From assembly GCF_000735525.1 (NCBI RefSeq), contig NZ_JMPR01000020.1, positions 124,001 through 188,000 of the forward strand: a DNA stretch of 64,000 bases, in the 5' to 3' direction. Source of the DNA: Tatumella ptyseos ATCC 33301 (lineage in GTDB: Bacteria > Pseudomonadota > Gammaproteobacteria > Enterobacterales > Enterobacteriaceae). Positions 50,624-61,907 of this stretch are shown one piece after another. The notes beneath the pieces were generated by a model. The model did not search any database, was not told where the DNA came from, and saw only the letters and a program-made list of their open reading frames with translations. Numbering within the stretch: position 1 is the stretch's first letter; each line of letters starts with the position of its first letter. A program made the position numbers and the translations under genes.

Positions 50624-51228
50624 GTTCTTTTATCTACCCGCTGGCACACTGTATTGCCGGTGTGGATGAAGTCGGGCGCGGGCCGCTGGTCGGTGCCGTG
50701 GTGACCGCTGCGGTTATTCTGGATCCCGAACAGCCCATTCAGGGGCTGGCAGATTCCAAGAAACTGACCGAAAAGCGCCGCTTAGCGTTGTACGACGAAA
50801 TTAAAGAGAAAGCGTTATGCTGGAGTCTCGGACGGGCTGAGCCTGAAGAGATAGACCAGCTGAATATCCTGCATGCAACCATGCTGGCGATGCAGCGCGC
50901 TGTTGCCGGACTGAGTGTCCGGCCTGATATGGTGCTGATTGATGGTAACCGTTGTCCCGCGTTACCGATGGCAGCGCAGTCGGTGGTAAAAGGGGATAGC
51001 CTGGTGGCAGAAATCAGTGCCGCGTCTATCCTGGCTAAAGTAACCCGTGACCAGGAAATGGCAGAGCTGGACACGTTATTTCCGGAATATGGCTTTGCTA
51101 AGCATAAAGGCTACCCGACACCTTACCACCTGGAAAAACTGGCGCTATTAGGTGCAACACCTTTCCATCGTCGCAGTTTTGCCCCGGTCCGGCGAGTGAC
51201 AGATACCACCCCGGTTGCCGGAAAATAA
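50620..51228 (+). CDS. rnhB: Ribonuclease HII
   Basis: Removes single ribonucleotides misincorporated in DNA and RNA in hybrids. It has 202 residues. Catalytic acids lie in [15 protein letters not shown] (Asp-Glu-Gly), LIDGNRCP and the later [12 protein letters not shown]. It overlaps the end of lpxB by ATGA. It is followed by dnaE 36 bp on. Confidence 0.97.
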   Translation: MSSFIYPLAHCIAGVDEVGRGPLVGAVVTAAVILDPEQPIQGLADSKKLTEKRRLALYDEIKEKALCWSLGRAEPEEIDQLNILHATMLAMQRAVAGLSVRPDMVLIDGNRCPALPMAAQSVVKGDSLVAEISAASILAKVTRDQEMAELDTLFPEYGFAKHKGYPTPYHLEKLALLGATPFHRRSFAPVRRVTDTTPVAGK

Positions 51229-51264
51229 CACTCAGACAGTTTACATCGTAATCCCGGAACCCTT

Positions 51265-54200
51265 ATGGCTGAACCCCGTTTTATTCATCTGCACGTACAT
51301 AGCGACTATTCCATGATCGATGGACTGGCGAAGACGGGGGCGTTGGTCAAAAAAGCCGCTTCACTGAATATGCCGGCGCTGGCCATCACTGATTTCACCA
51401 ACCTTTGCGGGCTGGTGAAATTTTACGGTTCAGCGCATGGCGCCGGTATAAAACCGATTATTGGCGCAGACTTCCGCGTTGCCAGTGATCTTATGGGGGA
51501 TGAGCTCACCTTCCTGACCGTTCTGGCCAGTGATAATACCGGTTATCAGAACCTGACCTTACTGATCTCTAAAGCCTATCAACGGGGATACGGCCTGCAG
51601 GGGCCGACCATTGATCGCGACTGGCTGACTGAACTGAGCGAAGGTTTGATTCTGCTTTCCGGCGGGCGTAAAGGCGATGTTGGCCGCAGCCTGCTGCGCG
51701 GTAACAATGCGTTAGTCCACGAGTGCCTCGCATTCTATCAGCAGTATTTCCCTGACCGTTATTATCTCGAGTTACATCGCACCGGTCGTCCTGATGAAGA
51801 AGAATATCTGCATCGGGCGATTGAATTAGCCCGGGAACAGGATATTCCTGTTGTTGCCACGAATGATGTCTGCTTTCTGAGTGAAACCGATTTTGATGCG
51901 CATGAAATCCGTGTCGCTATTCACGATGGTTACACACTGGACGATCCTAAGCGTCCCCGCCTGTACAGCGCGCAGCAATATTTGCGTACTGAAGACGAAA
52001 TGTGTGAATTGTTCTCCGATATTCCCGAAGCTCTGGAGAACAGTGTCGAGATTGCTCGTCGCTGTAATGTCACGGTGCGTCTGGGGGAATATTTTCTGCC
52101 GCAATTCCCGACAGGGGATATGAGCACAGAGGATTTCCTGGTTGCCAGTTCCCGCCAGGGGCTGGAAGAGCGACTGGAGTTCCTGTTTCCGGACCCGGAA
52201 GTACGTAAGGCAAAGCGCCCGGCCTATGATGAACGTCTGCAGATAGAGCTCGACGTTATCAACCAGATGGGATTCCCCGGATACTTCCTGATAGTGATGG
52301 AGTTTATCCAGTGGTCCAAGGATAACGGCGTGCCTGTGGGGCCTGGCAGGGGATCCGGTGCCGGCTCCTTAGTCGCTTATGCACTGAAAATTACGGACCT
52401 CGATCCGCTGGAATTTGACCTGCTGTTCGAACGTTTCCTGAACCCCGAACGTGTTTCTATGCCTGACTTTGACGTCGATTTCTGCATGGAAAAGAGGGAC
52501 CTGGTCATCGATCACGTGGCCGAGATGTACGGCCGTGAAGCCGTTTCACAGATCATCACCTTCGGTACGATGGCGGCGAAAGCGGTTATTCGTGATGTCG
52601 GACGTGTATTGGGACATCCTTACGGTTTTGTTGACCGCATTTCCAAACTGGTGCCGCCCGATCCCGGCATGACCCTGGAAAAAGCGTTTGCAGCAGAGCC
52701 GCAGCTTCCTGAAATTTATGAAGCCGATGAGGAAGTGAAAGCCCTTATCGATATGGCCCGTAAGCTAGAAGGGGTGACCCGTAATGCCGGTAAACATGCC
52801 GGAGGCGTGGTTATCGCACCGACCAAAATTACTGACTTTGCCCCGCTGTACTGCGATGAGCTGGGTCAGCATCCGGTCACTCAGTTTGATAAAAATGATG
52901 TCGAATATGCAGGGCTGGTGAAGTTCGACTTCCTCGGCCTGCGTACCCTGACTATCATTAACTGGGCATTAGAGATGATCAATGCCCGGCGGGAAAAGCA
53001 AGGCGAACCGCCTATCGATATTGCGTCTATCCCGCTGGAAGATAAGAAAAGTTTCGACATGCTGCAGCGGGCGGAAACCACCGCGGTATTCCAGCTTGAA
53101 TCCCGCGGTATGAAAGACCTGATTAAACGCCTGAAGCCTGACTGTTTCGAAGATATGATAGCCCTGGTGGCATTGTTCCGTCCGGGGCCGTTGCAGTCCG
53201 GAATGGTAGATAACTTTATCGACCGTAAGCACGGGCGTGAGGCCATTTCCTATCCGGATATTCAGTGGCAACATGAATCACTGCAACCGGTGCTTGAGCC
53301 GACCTATGGTATTATCCTCTACCAGGAACAGGTTATGCAGATAGCCCAGGTGCTGGCGGGTTATACCCTGGGCGGGGCAGATATGCTGCGCCGTGCCATG
53401 GGGAAAAAGAAACCGGAAGAGATGGCCAAGCAGCGCTCGGTATTCCGTGATGGTGCAGAGAGTATGGGCATCGACGGCGAACTGTCGATGAAGATCTTCG
53501 ACCTGGTGGAAAAGTTCGCCGGGTATGGATTTAACAAATCCCACTCCGCAGCCTACGCACTGGTCTCCTATCAGACCCTGTGGCTGAAAGCACATTATCC
53601 GGCGGAATTTATGGCGGCGGTAATGACGGCTGACATGGATAATACCGAGAAAGTCGTCGGGCTGGTGGATGAATGCTGGCGAATGGGGCTGAAAGTATTA
53701 CCTCCGGATATCAACTCTGGCCTGTATCCGTTCCATGTGAATGATGAGGGCGAGATAGTTTATGGTATCGGCGCAATCAAAGGTGTTGGCGAAGGTCCGA
53801 TAGAAGCTATCCTTGAAGCAAGAAACAAGGGCGGATATTTCAGGGAGCTGTTTGATCTCTGTGCCAGAACCGATATTAAAAAAATAAATCGCCGGGTGAT
53901 GGAAAAACTGATAATGTCCGGGGCCTTTGATCGGCTAGGCCCGCACCGGGCGGCATTGATGAGTTCGCTGAACGATGCGCTTAAAGCCGCGGATCAGCAT
54001 GCTAAGGCTGAGGCAATCGGGCAGGCCGATATGTTTGGTGTGCTCGCCGACGAACCGGAGCAGGTAGAACAGTCGTATGCCAGTGTATTACCGTGGCCGG
54101 AACAGGTTCGTCTGGATGGTGAGCGGGAGACGCTGGGGCTGTATCTGACCGGCCATCCGATCACTCAATATCTGAAAGAAATTGAGCGATATGCCGGGGG

Positions 54201-54747
54201 GACACGTCTGAAAGATATGCACCCGACAGATCGTGGTAAGATAACAGTGGCTGCCGGGTTAGTTTTGGCAGCACGTGTTATGGTGACCAAGCGTGGTAAC
54301 CGTATTGGCATCTGTACTCTGGATGACCGTTCAGGGCGTCTTGAGGTTATGCTGTTTACTGATGCCCTTGATAAATACCAGCATTTGCTGGAAAAAGATC
54401 GTATTCTGATCGTCAGCGGACAGGTCAGCTTTGATGATTTCAGTGGCGGGCTTAAAATGACCGCCAGGGAAATTATGGATATCGATGAAGCGCGTGAAAA
54501 GTATGCACGCGGTCTTGCTATCTCGCTGACGGACAGGCAAATTGATGACCAGCTTTTAAACCGTCTCCGTCAGTCCCTGGAACCGTACCGTTCGGGGACC
54601 ATTCCGGTACATCTCTACTATCAGAGAGAGGATGCTCGGGCAAGGTTGCGCTTTGGTGCATCGTGGCGAATCTCGCCCAGTGATCGTCTGCTCAACGATT
54701 TGCGTTTATTGATAGGGTCGGAGCAGGTGGAACTGGAGTTTGACTAA
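51265..54747 (+). CDS. dnaE: DNA polymerase III subunit alpha
   Basis: The replicative polymerase, 1160 residues, as in E. coli. The N-terminal PHP domain is [15 protein letters not shown]. The palm carries the acidic pair in [10 protein letters not shown] (about residues 400-404). [16 protein letters not shown] is the conserved core. The beta-clamp motif is QADMF (about residue 920). An OB domain ([29 protein letters not shown]) and the tau-binding C-terminus follow. It is in the rnhB-dnaE-accA run. Confidence 0.98.
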   Translation: MAEPRFIHLHVHSDYSMIDGLAKTGALVKKAASLNMPALAITDFTNLCGLVKFYGSAHGAGIKPIIGADFRVASDLMGDELTFLTVLASDNTGYQNLTLLISKAYQRGYGLQGPTIDRDWLTELSEGLILLSGGRKGDVGRSLLRGNNALVHECLAFYQQYFPDRYYLELHRTGRPDEEEYLHRAIELAREQDIPVVATNDVCFLSETDFDAHEIRVAIHDGYTLDDPKRPRLYSAQQYLRTEDEMCELFSDIPEALENSVEIARRCNVTVRLGEYFLPQFPTGDMSTEDFLVASSRQGLEERLEFLFPDPEVRKAKRPAYDERLQIELDVINQMGFPGYFLIVMEFIQWSKDNGVPVGPGRGSGAGSLVAYALKITDLDPLEFDLLFERFLNPERVSMPDFDVDFCMEKRDLVIDHVAEMYGREAVSQIITFGTMAAKAVIRDVGRVLGHPYGFVDRISKLVPPDPGMTLEKAFAAEPQLPEIYEADEEVKALIDMARKLEGVTRNAGKHAGGVVIAPTKITDFAPLYCDELGQHPVTQFDKNDVEYAGLVKFDFLGLRTLTIINWALEMINARREKQGEPPIDIASIPLEDKKSFDMLQRAETTAVFQLESRGMKDLIKRLKPDCFEDMIALVALFRPGPLQSGMVDNFIDRKHGREAISYPDIQWQHESLQPVLEPTYGIILYQEQVMQIAQVLAGYTLGGADMLRRAMGKKKPEEMAKQRSVFRDGAESMGIDGELSMKIFDLVEKFAGYGFNKSHSAAYALVSYQTLWLKAHYPAEFMAAVMTADMDNTEKVVGLVDECWRMGLKVLPPDINSGLYPFHVNDEGEIVYGIGAIKGVGEGPIEAILEARNKGGYFRELFDLCARTDIKKINRRVMEKLIMSGAFDRLGPHRAALMSSLNDALKAADQHAKAEAIGQADMFGVLADEPEQVEQSYASVLPWPEQVRLDGERETLGLYLTGHPITQYLKEIERYAGGTRLKDMHPTDRGKITVAAGLVLAARVMVTKRGNRIGICTLDDRSGRLEVMLFTDALDKYQHLLEKDRILIVSGQVSFDDFSGGLKMTAREIMDIDEAREKYARGLAISLTDRQIDDQLLNRLRQSLEPYRSGTIPVHLYYQREDARARLRFGASWRISPSDRLLNDLRLLIGSEQVELEFD

Positions 54748-54759
54748 AACAGGAACATT

Positions 54760-55719
54760 ATGAGTCTTAATTACCTGGATTTTGAACAACCAATTGCAGA
54801 ACTTGAAGCGAAAATTGATTCGCTGAAATCCATTGGTCGTCAGGATGAAAAACATGATATTAATCTGGACGAGGAAATTCAGCGTCTGCGTGAGAAAAGC
54901 GTAGAACTGACACGCAAAATTTTCTCTGACCTGGGAGCCTGGCAGGTGGCACAGCTTGCCCGTCATCCTATGCGTCCTTATACCCTGGATTATATTCGTC
55001 ATGCCTTTGAAGATTTTGATGAACTGGCCGGAGACCGTGCTTATGCCGATGATAAAGCTATCGTTGGCGGAATTGCCCGGTTAGAAGGGCGTCCGGTGAT
55101 GATTATTGGTCATCAGAAAGGACGTGAAACCAAAGAAAAAATTCGTCGTAACTTTGGGATGCCGGCACCGGAAGGTTACCGTAAGGCACTGCGCCTGATG
55201 GAAATGGCCGAGCGTTTTAAAATGCCGGTACTGACCTTTATCGATACGCCGGGAGCTTATCCGGGCGTGGGTGCGGAAGAGCGTGGTCAGTCAGAGGCGA
55301 TTGCACGTAACTTGCGTGAAATGTCCGGCCTGACTGTCCCGGTGATCTGTACCGTCATTGGTGAAGGTGGCTCAGGGGGCGCTCTGGCTATCGGGGTGGG
55401 TGATAAAGTGAATATGCTGCAATACAGCACCTATTCTGTTATCTCTCCTGAAGGCTGTGCCTCCATTTTGTGGAAGAGTGCAGATAAAGCGCCTCTGGCT
55501 GCCGATGCGATGGGTATTATCGCCTCGCGCCTGAAAGAGCTGGAACTGATAGATACCGTGATCCCTGAACCTCTGGGCGGCGCACACCGTCATCCGGAAA
55601 CGATGGCACAGTCTCTGAAACAGCAATTGCTGGCAGACCTGGCAGAACTGGACGCATTAACCGGAGATGAACTGCTTAACCGCCGTTATCAGCGTTTAAT
55701 GAATTACGGTTATGCCTGA
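54760..55719 (+). CDS. accA: Acetyl-CoA carboxylase carboxyltransferase subunit alpha
   Basis: With AccD it transfers the carboxyl group from biotin to acetyl-CoA, making malonyl-CoA for fatty acids. It has 319 residues, the E. coli length. The N-terminal helical part ([18 protein letters not shown]) precedes the crotonase-like core ([58 protein letters not shown] and [15 protein letters not shown]). It is 12 bp after dnaE and ends the long plus-strand block. ldcC, next in E. coli, is absent. Confidence 0.98.
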   Translation: MSLNYLDFEQPIAELEAKIDSLKSIGRQDEKHDINLDEEIQRLREKSVELTRKIFSDLGAWQVAQLARHPMRPYTLDYIRHAFEDFDELAGDRAYADDKAIVGGIARLEGRPVMIIGHQKGRETKEKIRRNFGMPAPEGYRKALRLMEMAERFKMPVLTFIDTPGAYPGVGAEERGQSEAIARNLREMSGLTVPVICTVIGEGGSGGALAIGVGDKVNMLQYSTYSVISPEGCASILWKSADKAPLAADAMGIIASRLKELELIDTVIPEPLGGAHRHPETMAQSLKQQLLADLAELDALTGDELLNRRYQRLMNYGYA

Positions 55720-55737
55720 TCATCATCGATGACAGTG

Positions 55738-55764
55738 AAGGTCGCCTGCGGGCGGCCTTTTTTA
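55738..55764 (+). terminator. Terminator of accA
   Basis: A 9-bp stem AAGGTCGCC/GGCGGCCTT (one G-T pair) with a TGCG loop and a T run. Confidence 0.85.
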
Positions 55765-55847
55765 TACCTGCCATTCAGGGGACCTTGTTCCGGGGGAATA
55801 AGTCGGTTAGCGTAGAGTGGCAACATCCCTGACTTCGCGGAGAAAAA

Positions 55848-56240
55848 ATGCTGCCGGGACTTAAAGGAATTCATCATATAGCGATTATCGCTTCAGATTA
55901 TCAGAAGAGCCGGCATTTTTACTGCACAGTGCTGGGGCTGACGTTACTCGAAGAGACTTATCGCGCAGACAGGGACTCCTGGAAAGCCGATTTGGCACTG
56001 GAGGGGCACTATGCCATCGAGCTGTTCTCTTTCCCGTCACCGCCTGCCCGTCCGAACTATCCGGAGGCCACCGGTTTGCGTCACCTGGCTTTCAGTGTTG
56101 AAAATCTCCGGCAAGCGGTGATCGCACTGGAACAACAAGGCGTAAGCTGTGAGCCGATCCGAACGGATGAATTAACCGGGAAGTCCTTTACCTTCTTCGC
56201 CGACCCCGATGGATTACCCCTCGAACTGTATCAGTTATAG
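55848..56240 (+). CDS. gloA2: VOC family protein YaeR (GloA2-like)
   Basis: A 130-residue glyoxalase/bleomycin resistance superfamily protein. The metal-type residues are in IHHIAIIASDYQKS (His), YAIELFSFPSPP (Glu), LRHLAFSVENL (His) and LPLELYQL (Glu). E. coli YaeR is of this type but its activity is not established; a methylglyoxal or related role is inference. It lies between accA and tilS. The 234-bp spacer to tilS shows no gene or clear site. Confidence 0.88.
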   Translation: MLPGLKGIHHIAIIASDYQKSRHFYCTVLGLTLLEETYRADRDSWKADLALEGHYAIELFSFPSPPARPNYPEATGLRHLAFSVENLRQAVIALEQQGVSCEPIRTDELTGKSFTFFADPDGLPLELYQL

Positions 56241-56474
56241 ACGCGGATATTCCGGCGTGGGGCGCAGCCCGTGGGCATAGCGCAGGACAGACACGTGATT
56301 ATCATAAGCTATGCTCCGTTGGATCCGGGACGCGGATGGCCGGGTTCAGGCAGCATGATACTGTTCAGGAATAGCGACCCGTCGTCAAAGCCGTTTATTC
56401 TCTCTGCTACTTGAATGCCGGTATCTTTCCCGCTAACGTGCCGGTTATTCTCTTTGCTGTGAATATCATAGATT

Positions 56475-57791
56475 ATGAGCCAGACAACAGTGTTACCTGA
56501 AACGTTATCACTGCAGGGCTATGACCGCTTACTGGTGGCTTTCAGTGGCGGTATGGACTCTGCGGTACTGCTCCATATGCTCGCCGGATTACGTCAGACG
56601 AAAGGGCTTACCCTGCGGGCGGTACATATACATCATGGTATCAGCCGGTATGCCGATGACTGGCAACAGCATTGCCAGCAGGTCTGTGACGACCTGGCAA
56701 TCCCTTTACTGGTCAGAAAGGTGACACTGTGTACGGAAGGCCGGGGAATCGAAGCCGCCGCCAGGGAGGCACGCTATACGGCATTTTCTGAGCTACTGCA
56801 GCCCGGGGAAGCACTGGTCACCGCGCATCATCAGGATGATCAATGTGAAACCTTATTGCTGGCGCTGAAACGGGGTAGCGGGCCTGCCGGGTTGTCAGCC
56901 ATGCCGCCGGTCCTCCGGTTTGGCTCAGCGGTATTACTCAGACCGTTACTTCCTTTCACCCGTCAGCAACTGGCTGCTTATGCCGCTCAATACCAGTTAC
57001 ACTGGGTGGAGGACGACAGTAATCAGGATACCGCCTACGACCGTAATTTTCTGCGTCTGAAGATCCTTCCTCAGCTTGAACAGCGCTGGCCCCGTTTTAC
57101 GGCCGCCGTGACCCGAAGTGCGGAACTGTGCGGAGAGCAGGAAGCACTGCTGGATGAATTATTGCGTCCGGAACTTGATAACCTCATTACTAATGAGAAG
57201 GCGATCCCTGTCGGCCCATTAGCCGGATTCAGTGCCGTCAGGCGGGCGGCGATACTACGGCGCTGGCTGATGCACTGCGGTGCCCCCATGCCTTCACGCG
57301 ATGCCCTGGCCCGGCTATGGCAGGAGATAGCCCTGAGTCGAGAGGATGCCAACCCGCGTCTGACCTTAGGAGAAGGGGAACTGAGGCGTTACGATCAGCA
57401 TCTGTGGTGGGTCAGAGTGAAAGAAGGGCAGCGCCAGACCGTCCTTCACTGGTCAGACAGACAGACACCTCTGATTTTACCGGCCGGACTGGGCTGTTTA
57501 ACCGCGGCAGAACAGGGGATAAAGTTACGCCTGCCGACCGCAGATGAGCGGTTATCGGTCAGGTTCACGGTACCGGGCAAGCTCTATATTGTCGGCCGGG
57601 ATCGTGGCCGAAGCCTGAAAAAGATCTGGCAGGAATGTGGTATTCCCCCCTGGCGGCGAGAAACCACGCCGGTTCTGTTTTACAACGACGAGCCGGTTTG
57701 TGCGCCGGGAGTGTTTGTCACCCGATATGCGGAGCCGAAAGATCTGCCTGATGCAGACTGCTGGTGGCTGAACTGGACAGGGCAGGCTTGA
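56475..57791 (+). CDS. tilS: tRNA(Ile)-lysidine synthetase
   Basis: Converts C34 of the CAU anticodon tRNA-Ile to lysidine, changing its identity to isoleucine; essential. The PP-loop ATP motif is VAFSGGMDSAVLLHML at the N-terminus. HHGISRYADDWQ, EAAAREARYTAF and TAHHQDDQCETLLLALKRGSG also match. The C-terminal TilS domains hold LPTADERLSVRF and KKIWQECGIPPWRRETTPVLF. 438 residues (432 in E. coli). Confidence 0.95.
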   Translation: MSQTTVLPETLSLQGYDRLLVAFSGGMDSAVLLHMLAGLRQTKGLTLRAVHIHHGISRYADDWQQHCQQVCDDLAIPLLVRKVTLCTEGRGIEAAAREARYTAFSELLQPGEALVTAHHQDDQCETLLLALKRGSGPAGLSAMPPVLRFGSAVLLRPLLPFTRQQLAAYAAQYQLHWVEDDSNQDTAYDRNFLRLKILPQLEQRWPRFTAAVTRSAELCGEQEALLDELLRPELDNLITNEKAIPVGPLAGFSAVRRAAILRRWLMHCGAPMPSRDALARLWQEIALSREDANPRLTLGEGELRRYDQHLWWVRVKEGQRQTVLHWSDRQTPLILPAGLGCLTAAEQGIKLRLPTADERLSVRFTVPGKLYIVGRDRGRSLKKIWQECGIPPWRRETTPVLFYNDEPVCAPGVFVTRYAEPKDLPDADCWWLNWTGQA

Positions 57792-57813
57792 AAGAGGCTC
57801 AAGGCTGGCGGAG

Positions 57814-57836
57814 AGGCAGCCCGCGGGCTGCCTTTT
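57814..57836. terminator. Terminator between convergent tilS and rof
   Basis: A perfect palindrome AGGCAGCCC/GGGCTGCCT with a GC loop, followed by TTTT on the plus strand. It mainly serves tilS. Confidence 0.8.
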
Positions 57837-57844
57837 CAGGGGGA

Positions 57845-58105
57845 TCAGCTTTCGCTGATGGTGACGGTACCGATTTCCGGGTGGCTGAAACTGACGATAC
57901 TGTCCAGACGTAGCTCATGGGAGAGATTATTTTCATTCACAATCAGGTATTCCACATTTTTCCGGGATAACAGATCGCTGGCTTTCGCCTGAAGTGTTTC
58001 GCCGTTTTTCAGCTCAATAGTGAGTACCAGATGGTGCTGGCAGGCGAGTTCAAGGTTGTCATAATCATCGCAGTTGATGGGTTGATACGTATCGTTCATT
58101 GACAT
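57845..58105 (-). CDS. rof: Rho-binding antiterminator Rof
   Basis: Binds Rho and inhibits Rho-dependent termination. It has 86 residues with an Sm-like beta-barrel fold and matches E. coli Rof along its length (MSMNDTYQPINCDDYDNLELACQHHL, LQAKASDLLSRKNVEYLIV, VSFSHPEIGTVTISES). In E. coli its start overlaps the end of yaeP, which is decayed here; the rof frame itself is intact. GGTGAGCGACT precedes the ATG. Confidence 0.95.
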   Translation of the reverse strand: MSMNDTYQPINCDDYDNLELACQHHLVLTIELKNGETLQAKASDLLSRKNVEYLIVNENNLSHELRLDSIVSFSHPEIGTVTISES

Positions 58106-58272
58106 AGTCGCTCACCTTGATTGCTTAGCGGTTAACACCGCATAATCCCTGATTAGCCCACCTCTCCTTATTCCGGCGTACACCAGACCGGAGGATGAAC
58201 TGCTGAACTGATCATCAGTACCTGGTTAGCGGGTTACTGGTAGCGTCTGCGTATTACCTCACAGCCAATCAC
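58095..58272 (-). pseudogene. yaeP: Remnant of yaeP (UPF0253)
   Basis: On the minus strand just upstream of rof the frame from 58263 reads CEVIRRRYQ and then a stop. This matches the start of E. coli YaeP (MEK-Y-CELIRKRYAE). The last seven residues VSDYVNE are kept at the rof start overlap but in another frame, and the E. coli TGA is CGA here. The distance from C to E is 169 bp against about 186 expected, so there are net deletions and frameshifts, and stops lie between. No start codon is recognisable. The rest of the 346-bp spacer to yaeQ shows nothing else. Confidence 0.65.
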
Positions 58273-58451
58273 CCTCTGCAAAAGCGCCTTCCGGTATCCC
58301 CGCTTACCTGTATTTGAGTGATCAGCCTAGTCTTCCGGCACGCCGATAGCAAGATCTGACTCAGCTTCAGGCTATCGACAGAAAATATAATCCTGTTTCA
58401 TATCACCCCTGCCTTTCCGCTACAATAGGTGAATTCTGTACAGGAGGGGCA

Positions 58452-58997
58452 ATGGCCTTAAAAGCGACTATTTATAAAGCATCGGTGAATATTGCCGATC
58501 TCGACCGGCAATATTTTTCAGATGTTCAGCTCACGCTGGCCCGACACCCTTCAGAAACCCGCGAGCGTATGATGTTGCGGCTGCTTGCGTGGGTGATTAA
58601 TGCGGACGAACGATTACAGTTTACCAAAGGGCTGTCGGCCGACGAAGAGCCGGAAATCTGGTTGCATCACGATTACGGGACGGTCCGGCTCTGGATTGAA
58701 CTGGGATTACCCGAAGAGCGTCGCCTTAAAAAAGCCTCGGCGATTGCTGACCAGGTGATCCTCTTTGCCTACAGTGAGCGGGCAGCCCGGGTATGGTGGC
58801 AGCAGAACAGTGATAAGCTGGCGGCGATAGGGAATCTATCCATCTGGTTTATTGATGACCAGCAACTGAACACCCTGAGTGAGTTTGCTGATCGTAATAT
58901 GAGCCTGCAGGTCACCTTGCAGGAAGAGGTGATCTGGCTTTCCGGGGGGGATCGAAATACTGAATTACGTTTAACCCAATGGCAGGCAGCAAAATGA
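58452..58997 (+). CDS. yaeQ: YaeQ family protein
   Basis: A 181-residue cytoplasmic protein, same length as in E. coli ([59 protein letters not shown]). The family has a PD-(D/E)XK nuclease-like fold, but no nuclease activity is established; early reports linked it to suppression of rfaH loss. AGGAGGGG precedes the ATG. It overlaps arfB by four bases, so it is coupled to ribosome rescue. Confidence 0.93.
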   Translation: MALKATIYKASVNIADLDRQYFSDVQLTLARHPSETRERMMLRLLAWVINADERLQFTKGLSADEEPEIWLHHDYGTVRLWIELGLPEERRLKKASAIADQVILFAYSERAARVWWQQNSDKLAAIGNLSIWFIDDQQLNTLSEFADRNMSLQVTLQEEVIWLSGGDRNTELRLTQWQAAK

Positions 58998-59413
58998 TCG
59001 ACATCGGCCGCGGAATTACCCTGGATCCTGAGGATATCCGGCTGAGTGCTATCCGGGCGCAGGGAGCAGGGGGACAGCATGTGAATAAAGCGTCGACGGC
59101 AGTCCATCTGCGCTTCGATATCAAAGCCTCACAGCTTCCTGAGCCGGTTCAGCAGAAGCTGTTACAGGTAAACCATCATCTGATCACGGCGGATGGGATA
59201 GTCGTGATCAAATCCCAGTCTTTCCGCAGTCAGGATAAAAACCGGACGGCCGCCATTGAACGGCTGGTGGATCTTATCCGCGAACTGATCCATGAAGAGG
59301 CCCCCCGGAAAGCGACCCGCCCGACACGGGCTTCCCGCATCAGGCGACTGCAATCGAAATCGCGTAATTCTGCCACTAAAAACCTGCGGGGTAAGGTACG
59401 GGATTTAGGCTAA
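58994..59413 (+). CDS. arfB: Alternative ribosome-rescue factor ArfB
   Basis: A peptidyl-tRNA hydrolase acting on ribosomes stalled at transcript ends. The GGQ motif is in [22 protein letters not shown] (about residues 26-28). The long basic C-terminal tail ([35 protein letters not shown]) enters the empty mRNA channel. The ATG at 58994, inside the yaeQ stop (ATGA), gives 139 residues (E. coli 140). An earlier start five codons up is rejected. Confidence 0.96.
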   Translation: MIDIGRGITLDPEDIRLSAIRAQGAGGQHVNKASTAVHLRFDIKASQLPEPVQQKLLQVNHHLITADGIVVIKSQSFRSQDKNRTAAIERLVDLIRELIHEEAPRKATRPTRASRIRRLQSKSRNSATKNLRGKVRDLG

Positions 59414-59438
59414 AGGCAGCCCGGCCAGGGACGGGAAG

Positions 59439-59951
59439 TTATTCCGTCAGTAATTTGTAGTAATAGGTGGTACTTTCCATTTCCTCCTCATGATTCATCA
59501 CAAACTGAGGGATTGTCCCGGCTTGCTGGTAACCGGATTGCTGATAGAGCAGGGAGGCAGCATCGCCGGTACGGGTATCCAGTACCAGCAGCGTCCGGCC
59601 GCTATTCCGGGCCAGTGTCTCAACAGAGTTCAGTAACTGGCGGGCTATGCCCTGCCGCCGGTAAGCGGTATGCACCATCAGCTTTTCAATATCAGCCCGA
59701 TGCAGCCCGTTTTTCTTCCCGCAAAAGGCTATCTGAATCGCACCGGCTACCTGTTCCTGGTGCAAAGCTACCAGTAATCTCCGGGAACCTTCTTTCAGTG
59801 ATGACTCAATACTTTCCCAGTAATTCTCCGCTTCCTTTGCTTCCAGCGGGCGGATAAAGCCGACTGACGCGCCGCTGTTTACACTATCGGTAAGCAGTGC
59901 AATTAATCCGTCCCTGCAGGTATCGGGGGTATCTGTCGTGATAATTTTCAT
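59439..59951 (-). CDS. GNAT family N-acetyltransferase
   Basis: A 170-residue protein with the GNAT acetyl-CoA loop RRQGIARQLLNSVE (about residues 109-122), preceded by ADIEKLMVHTAY and followed by LLVLDTRTGDAASLLYQQSGYQQAGTIPQFVMN. This LY...GY...G.IP pattern is typical of small-molecule or antibiotic-type acetyltransferases; the substrate is unknown. The ATG at 59951 (MKIITTDTPD) is chosen over a 32-codon extension without a match. It occupies the place of nlpE in E. coli, is convergent with arfB, and is probably a lineage-specific insertion or replacement. Confidence 0.85.
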   Translation of the reverse strand: MKIITTDTPDTCRDGLIALLTDSVNSGASVGFIRPLEAKEAENYWESIESSLKEGSRRLLVALHQEQVAGAIQIAFCGKKNGLHRADIEKLMVHTAYRRQGIARQLLNSVETLARNSGRTLLVLDTRTGDAASLLYQQSGYQQAGTIPQFVMNHEEEMESTTYYYKLLTE

Positions 59952-60032
59952 GGGGATGGATCCCTGGCCTTGGGGAAAAGTCTGCCTTTCAAAATAGCAA
60001 TTTGCCTGACGCGGGTGAAGTTTTTCAGCGAT

Positions 60033-60064
60033 AAAAAAAACACACAACAGCGTTGTGTGTTTTT
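60033..60064. terminator. Bidirectional terminator after proS
   Basis: A-tract, the 9-bp stem ACACACAAC/GTTGTGTGT with an AGC loop, and a T tract. It lies 32 bp beyond the proS stop (minus) and upstream of the GNAT gene. Confidence 0.9.
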
Positions 60065-60095
60065 AACAGAAGCGGTCTTTCCGAAAAAAGAATAA

Positions 60096-61814
60096 TCAGT
60101 TCGGGATGCGGGCGGTCAGGTAACTGACGATCTCATCGGATTTGATCATTTTCTTTTCTGCATCACGGCGGTGTTTATACTCAATCTCACCGTTATCCAG
60201 ATTACGGTCACCGATAACAATGGTATGAGGTACGCCGATCAATTCCATATCTGCAAACATCACACCCGGACGTTCTTTACGGTCATCGAGGATCACGTCA
60301 ATACCCTGAGCGCGTAGCTGGTCATATAACGCTTCAGCCAGTTGTTGCACCCGGAAGGATTTGTGCATATTCATCGGCAGAATAGCGACCTGGAAAGGTG
60401 CGAGTGCGTCCGGCCAGATAATCCCACGGTCATCATGGTTCTGCTCGATGGCGGCGGCTACCACACGGGTAATACCGATACCATAGCAGCCCATGGTCAG
60501 GGTCTGGTTACGGCCATCTTCGCCCTGAACGGTGGCTTTCAGTGCTTCCGAATATTTTGTGCCCAGCTGGAAGATATGACCCACTTCGATACCGCGCTTA
60601 ATCTGCAGGATACCCTGGCCATCCGGGCTGCGATCACCTTCCACGACATTACGGATATCCGCAACACGGGCTTCCGGCAGGTCACGACCCCAGTTGATAC
60701 CAAACCAGTGTTTGCCGTCAATGTTTGCCCCGGCACTGAAATCACTCATTTTCGCGACGGTACGATCAGCGATCACAGGGATCGTCAGTCCGACCGGCCC
60801 CAGAGAGCCGGCACCGGCACCCACAACCTGTCGGATTTCTTCGTCTGTCGCAAAGCAAAGTGGTGCGGCAACGACATCCAGCTTCTCTGCTTTGACTTCG
60901 TTCAGTTGGTGATCCCCACGGACCAGCAGGGCAACCAGCGGATGTCCGCTTTCTTCGGTCGCTTTAACCAGCAATGTTTTCACCGTTTTTTCGACCGGAA
61001 GACTGAATTGCTCAACCAGCTCGGCGATAGTTTTCGCATCCGGGGTATCGACCTGAGTCATTTCCTGCGTGGCCGCAGGGCGTTCACCTTCAGGAGCTAC
61101 GGCTTCGGCCAGCTCAATGTTAGCAGCGTAATCGGAGCTATCAGAGAAGATGACATCATCTTCGCCATTCTTCGCCAGTACCTGGAATTCATGAGAGGCG
61201 CTGCCGCCGATCGAACCGGTATCTGCCTGCACAGCACGGAAATCCAGTCCCATACGGCTGAAGCTCTGGCTGTATGCCTGATACATTGCGTCATACGTTT
61301 CCTGCAGGGATGCCTGAGAAGTATGGAATGAGTAGGCATCTTTCATCACAAACTCACGTGAACGCATCACACCAAAACGGGGACGCACTTCGTCACGGAA
61401 TTTTGTCTGGATCTGATACAGGTTCAGAGGTAACTGTTTGTAGGAACTCAGTTCATTACGGATCAGGTCGGTGATGACCTCTTCATGGGTGGGACCCAGA
61501 ACAAACGGACGTTCGTTACGATCTTTAATGCGCAGCAGTTCCGGGCCGTACTGTTCCCAGCGTCCGCTTTCTTCCCATAAATCGGCCGGCTGAACGACCG
61601 GCATGCTGATTTCAACGGCTCCGGCATTATCCATCTCTTCCCGGACAATTTTTTCGACCTTTTTCATTACCCGTAAGCCGGTGGGCAGCCAGGTGTACAG
61701 CCCTGATGCCAGCTTACGGATCATGCCGGCACGTAACATTAACTGATGGCTGATAACCTCAGCATCAGAAGGAGTCTCCTTCAGGGTGGAGAGCATATAT
61801 TTAGAAGTACGCAT
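60096..61814 (-). CDS. proS: Prolyl-tRNA synthetase
   Basis: A class II synthetase, 572 residues as in E. coli. Motif 1 region: MVQ-type [19 protein letters not shown]; motif 2: [52 protein letters not shown]; the editing (INS) domain (about 225-400) removes mischarged Ala with [12 protein letters not shown] and ISVP-like segments; motif 3: [17 protein letters not shown]; and the anticodon domain follows. It follows trmO on the same strand, 93 bp on. Confidence 0.97.
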   Translation of the reverse strand: MRTSKYMLSTLKETPSDAEVISHQLMLRAGMIRKLASGLYTWLPTGLRVMKKVEKIVREEMDNAGAVEISMPVVQPADLWEESGRWEQYGPELLRIKDRNERPFVLGPTHEEVITDLIRNELSSYKQLPLNLYQIQTKFRDEVRPRFGVMRSREFVMKDAYSFHTSQASLQETYDAMYQAYSQSFSRMGLDFRAVQADTGSIGGSASHEFQVLAKNGEDDVIFSDSSDYAANIELAEAVAPEGERPAATQEMTQVDTPDAKTIAELVEQFSLPVEKTVKTLLVKATEESGHPLVALLVRGDHQLNEVKAEKLDVVAAPLCFATDEEIRQVVGAGAGSLGPVGLTIPVIADRTVAKMSDFSAGANIDGKHWFGINWGRDLPEARVADIRNVVEGDRSPDGQGILQIKRGIEVGHIFQLGTKYSEALKATVQGEDGRNQTLTMGCYGIGITRVVAAAIEQNHDDRGIIWPDALAPFQVAILPMNMHKSFRVQQLAEALYDQLRAQGIDVILDDRKERPGVMFADMELIGVPHTIVIGDRNLDNGEIEYKHRRDAEKKMIKSDEIVSYLTARIPN

Positions 61815-61907
61815 TAATAAATATTCCAGTTAAACGGAAGATCGAAAAGTGATTATTTTTGGCTGGCGGCTAGTGTACCAGTGAGTCGCGTTGTCAAAAA
61901 GCGTGAT

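Noticed and set aside
60342-61331. 329-codon open frame on the plus strand inside proS
   Set aside because: Antisense shadow of a clear prolyl-tRNA synthetase; no ribosome site or motif.
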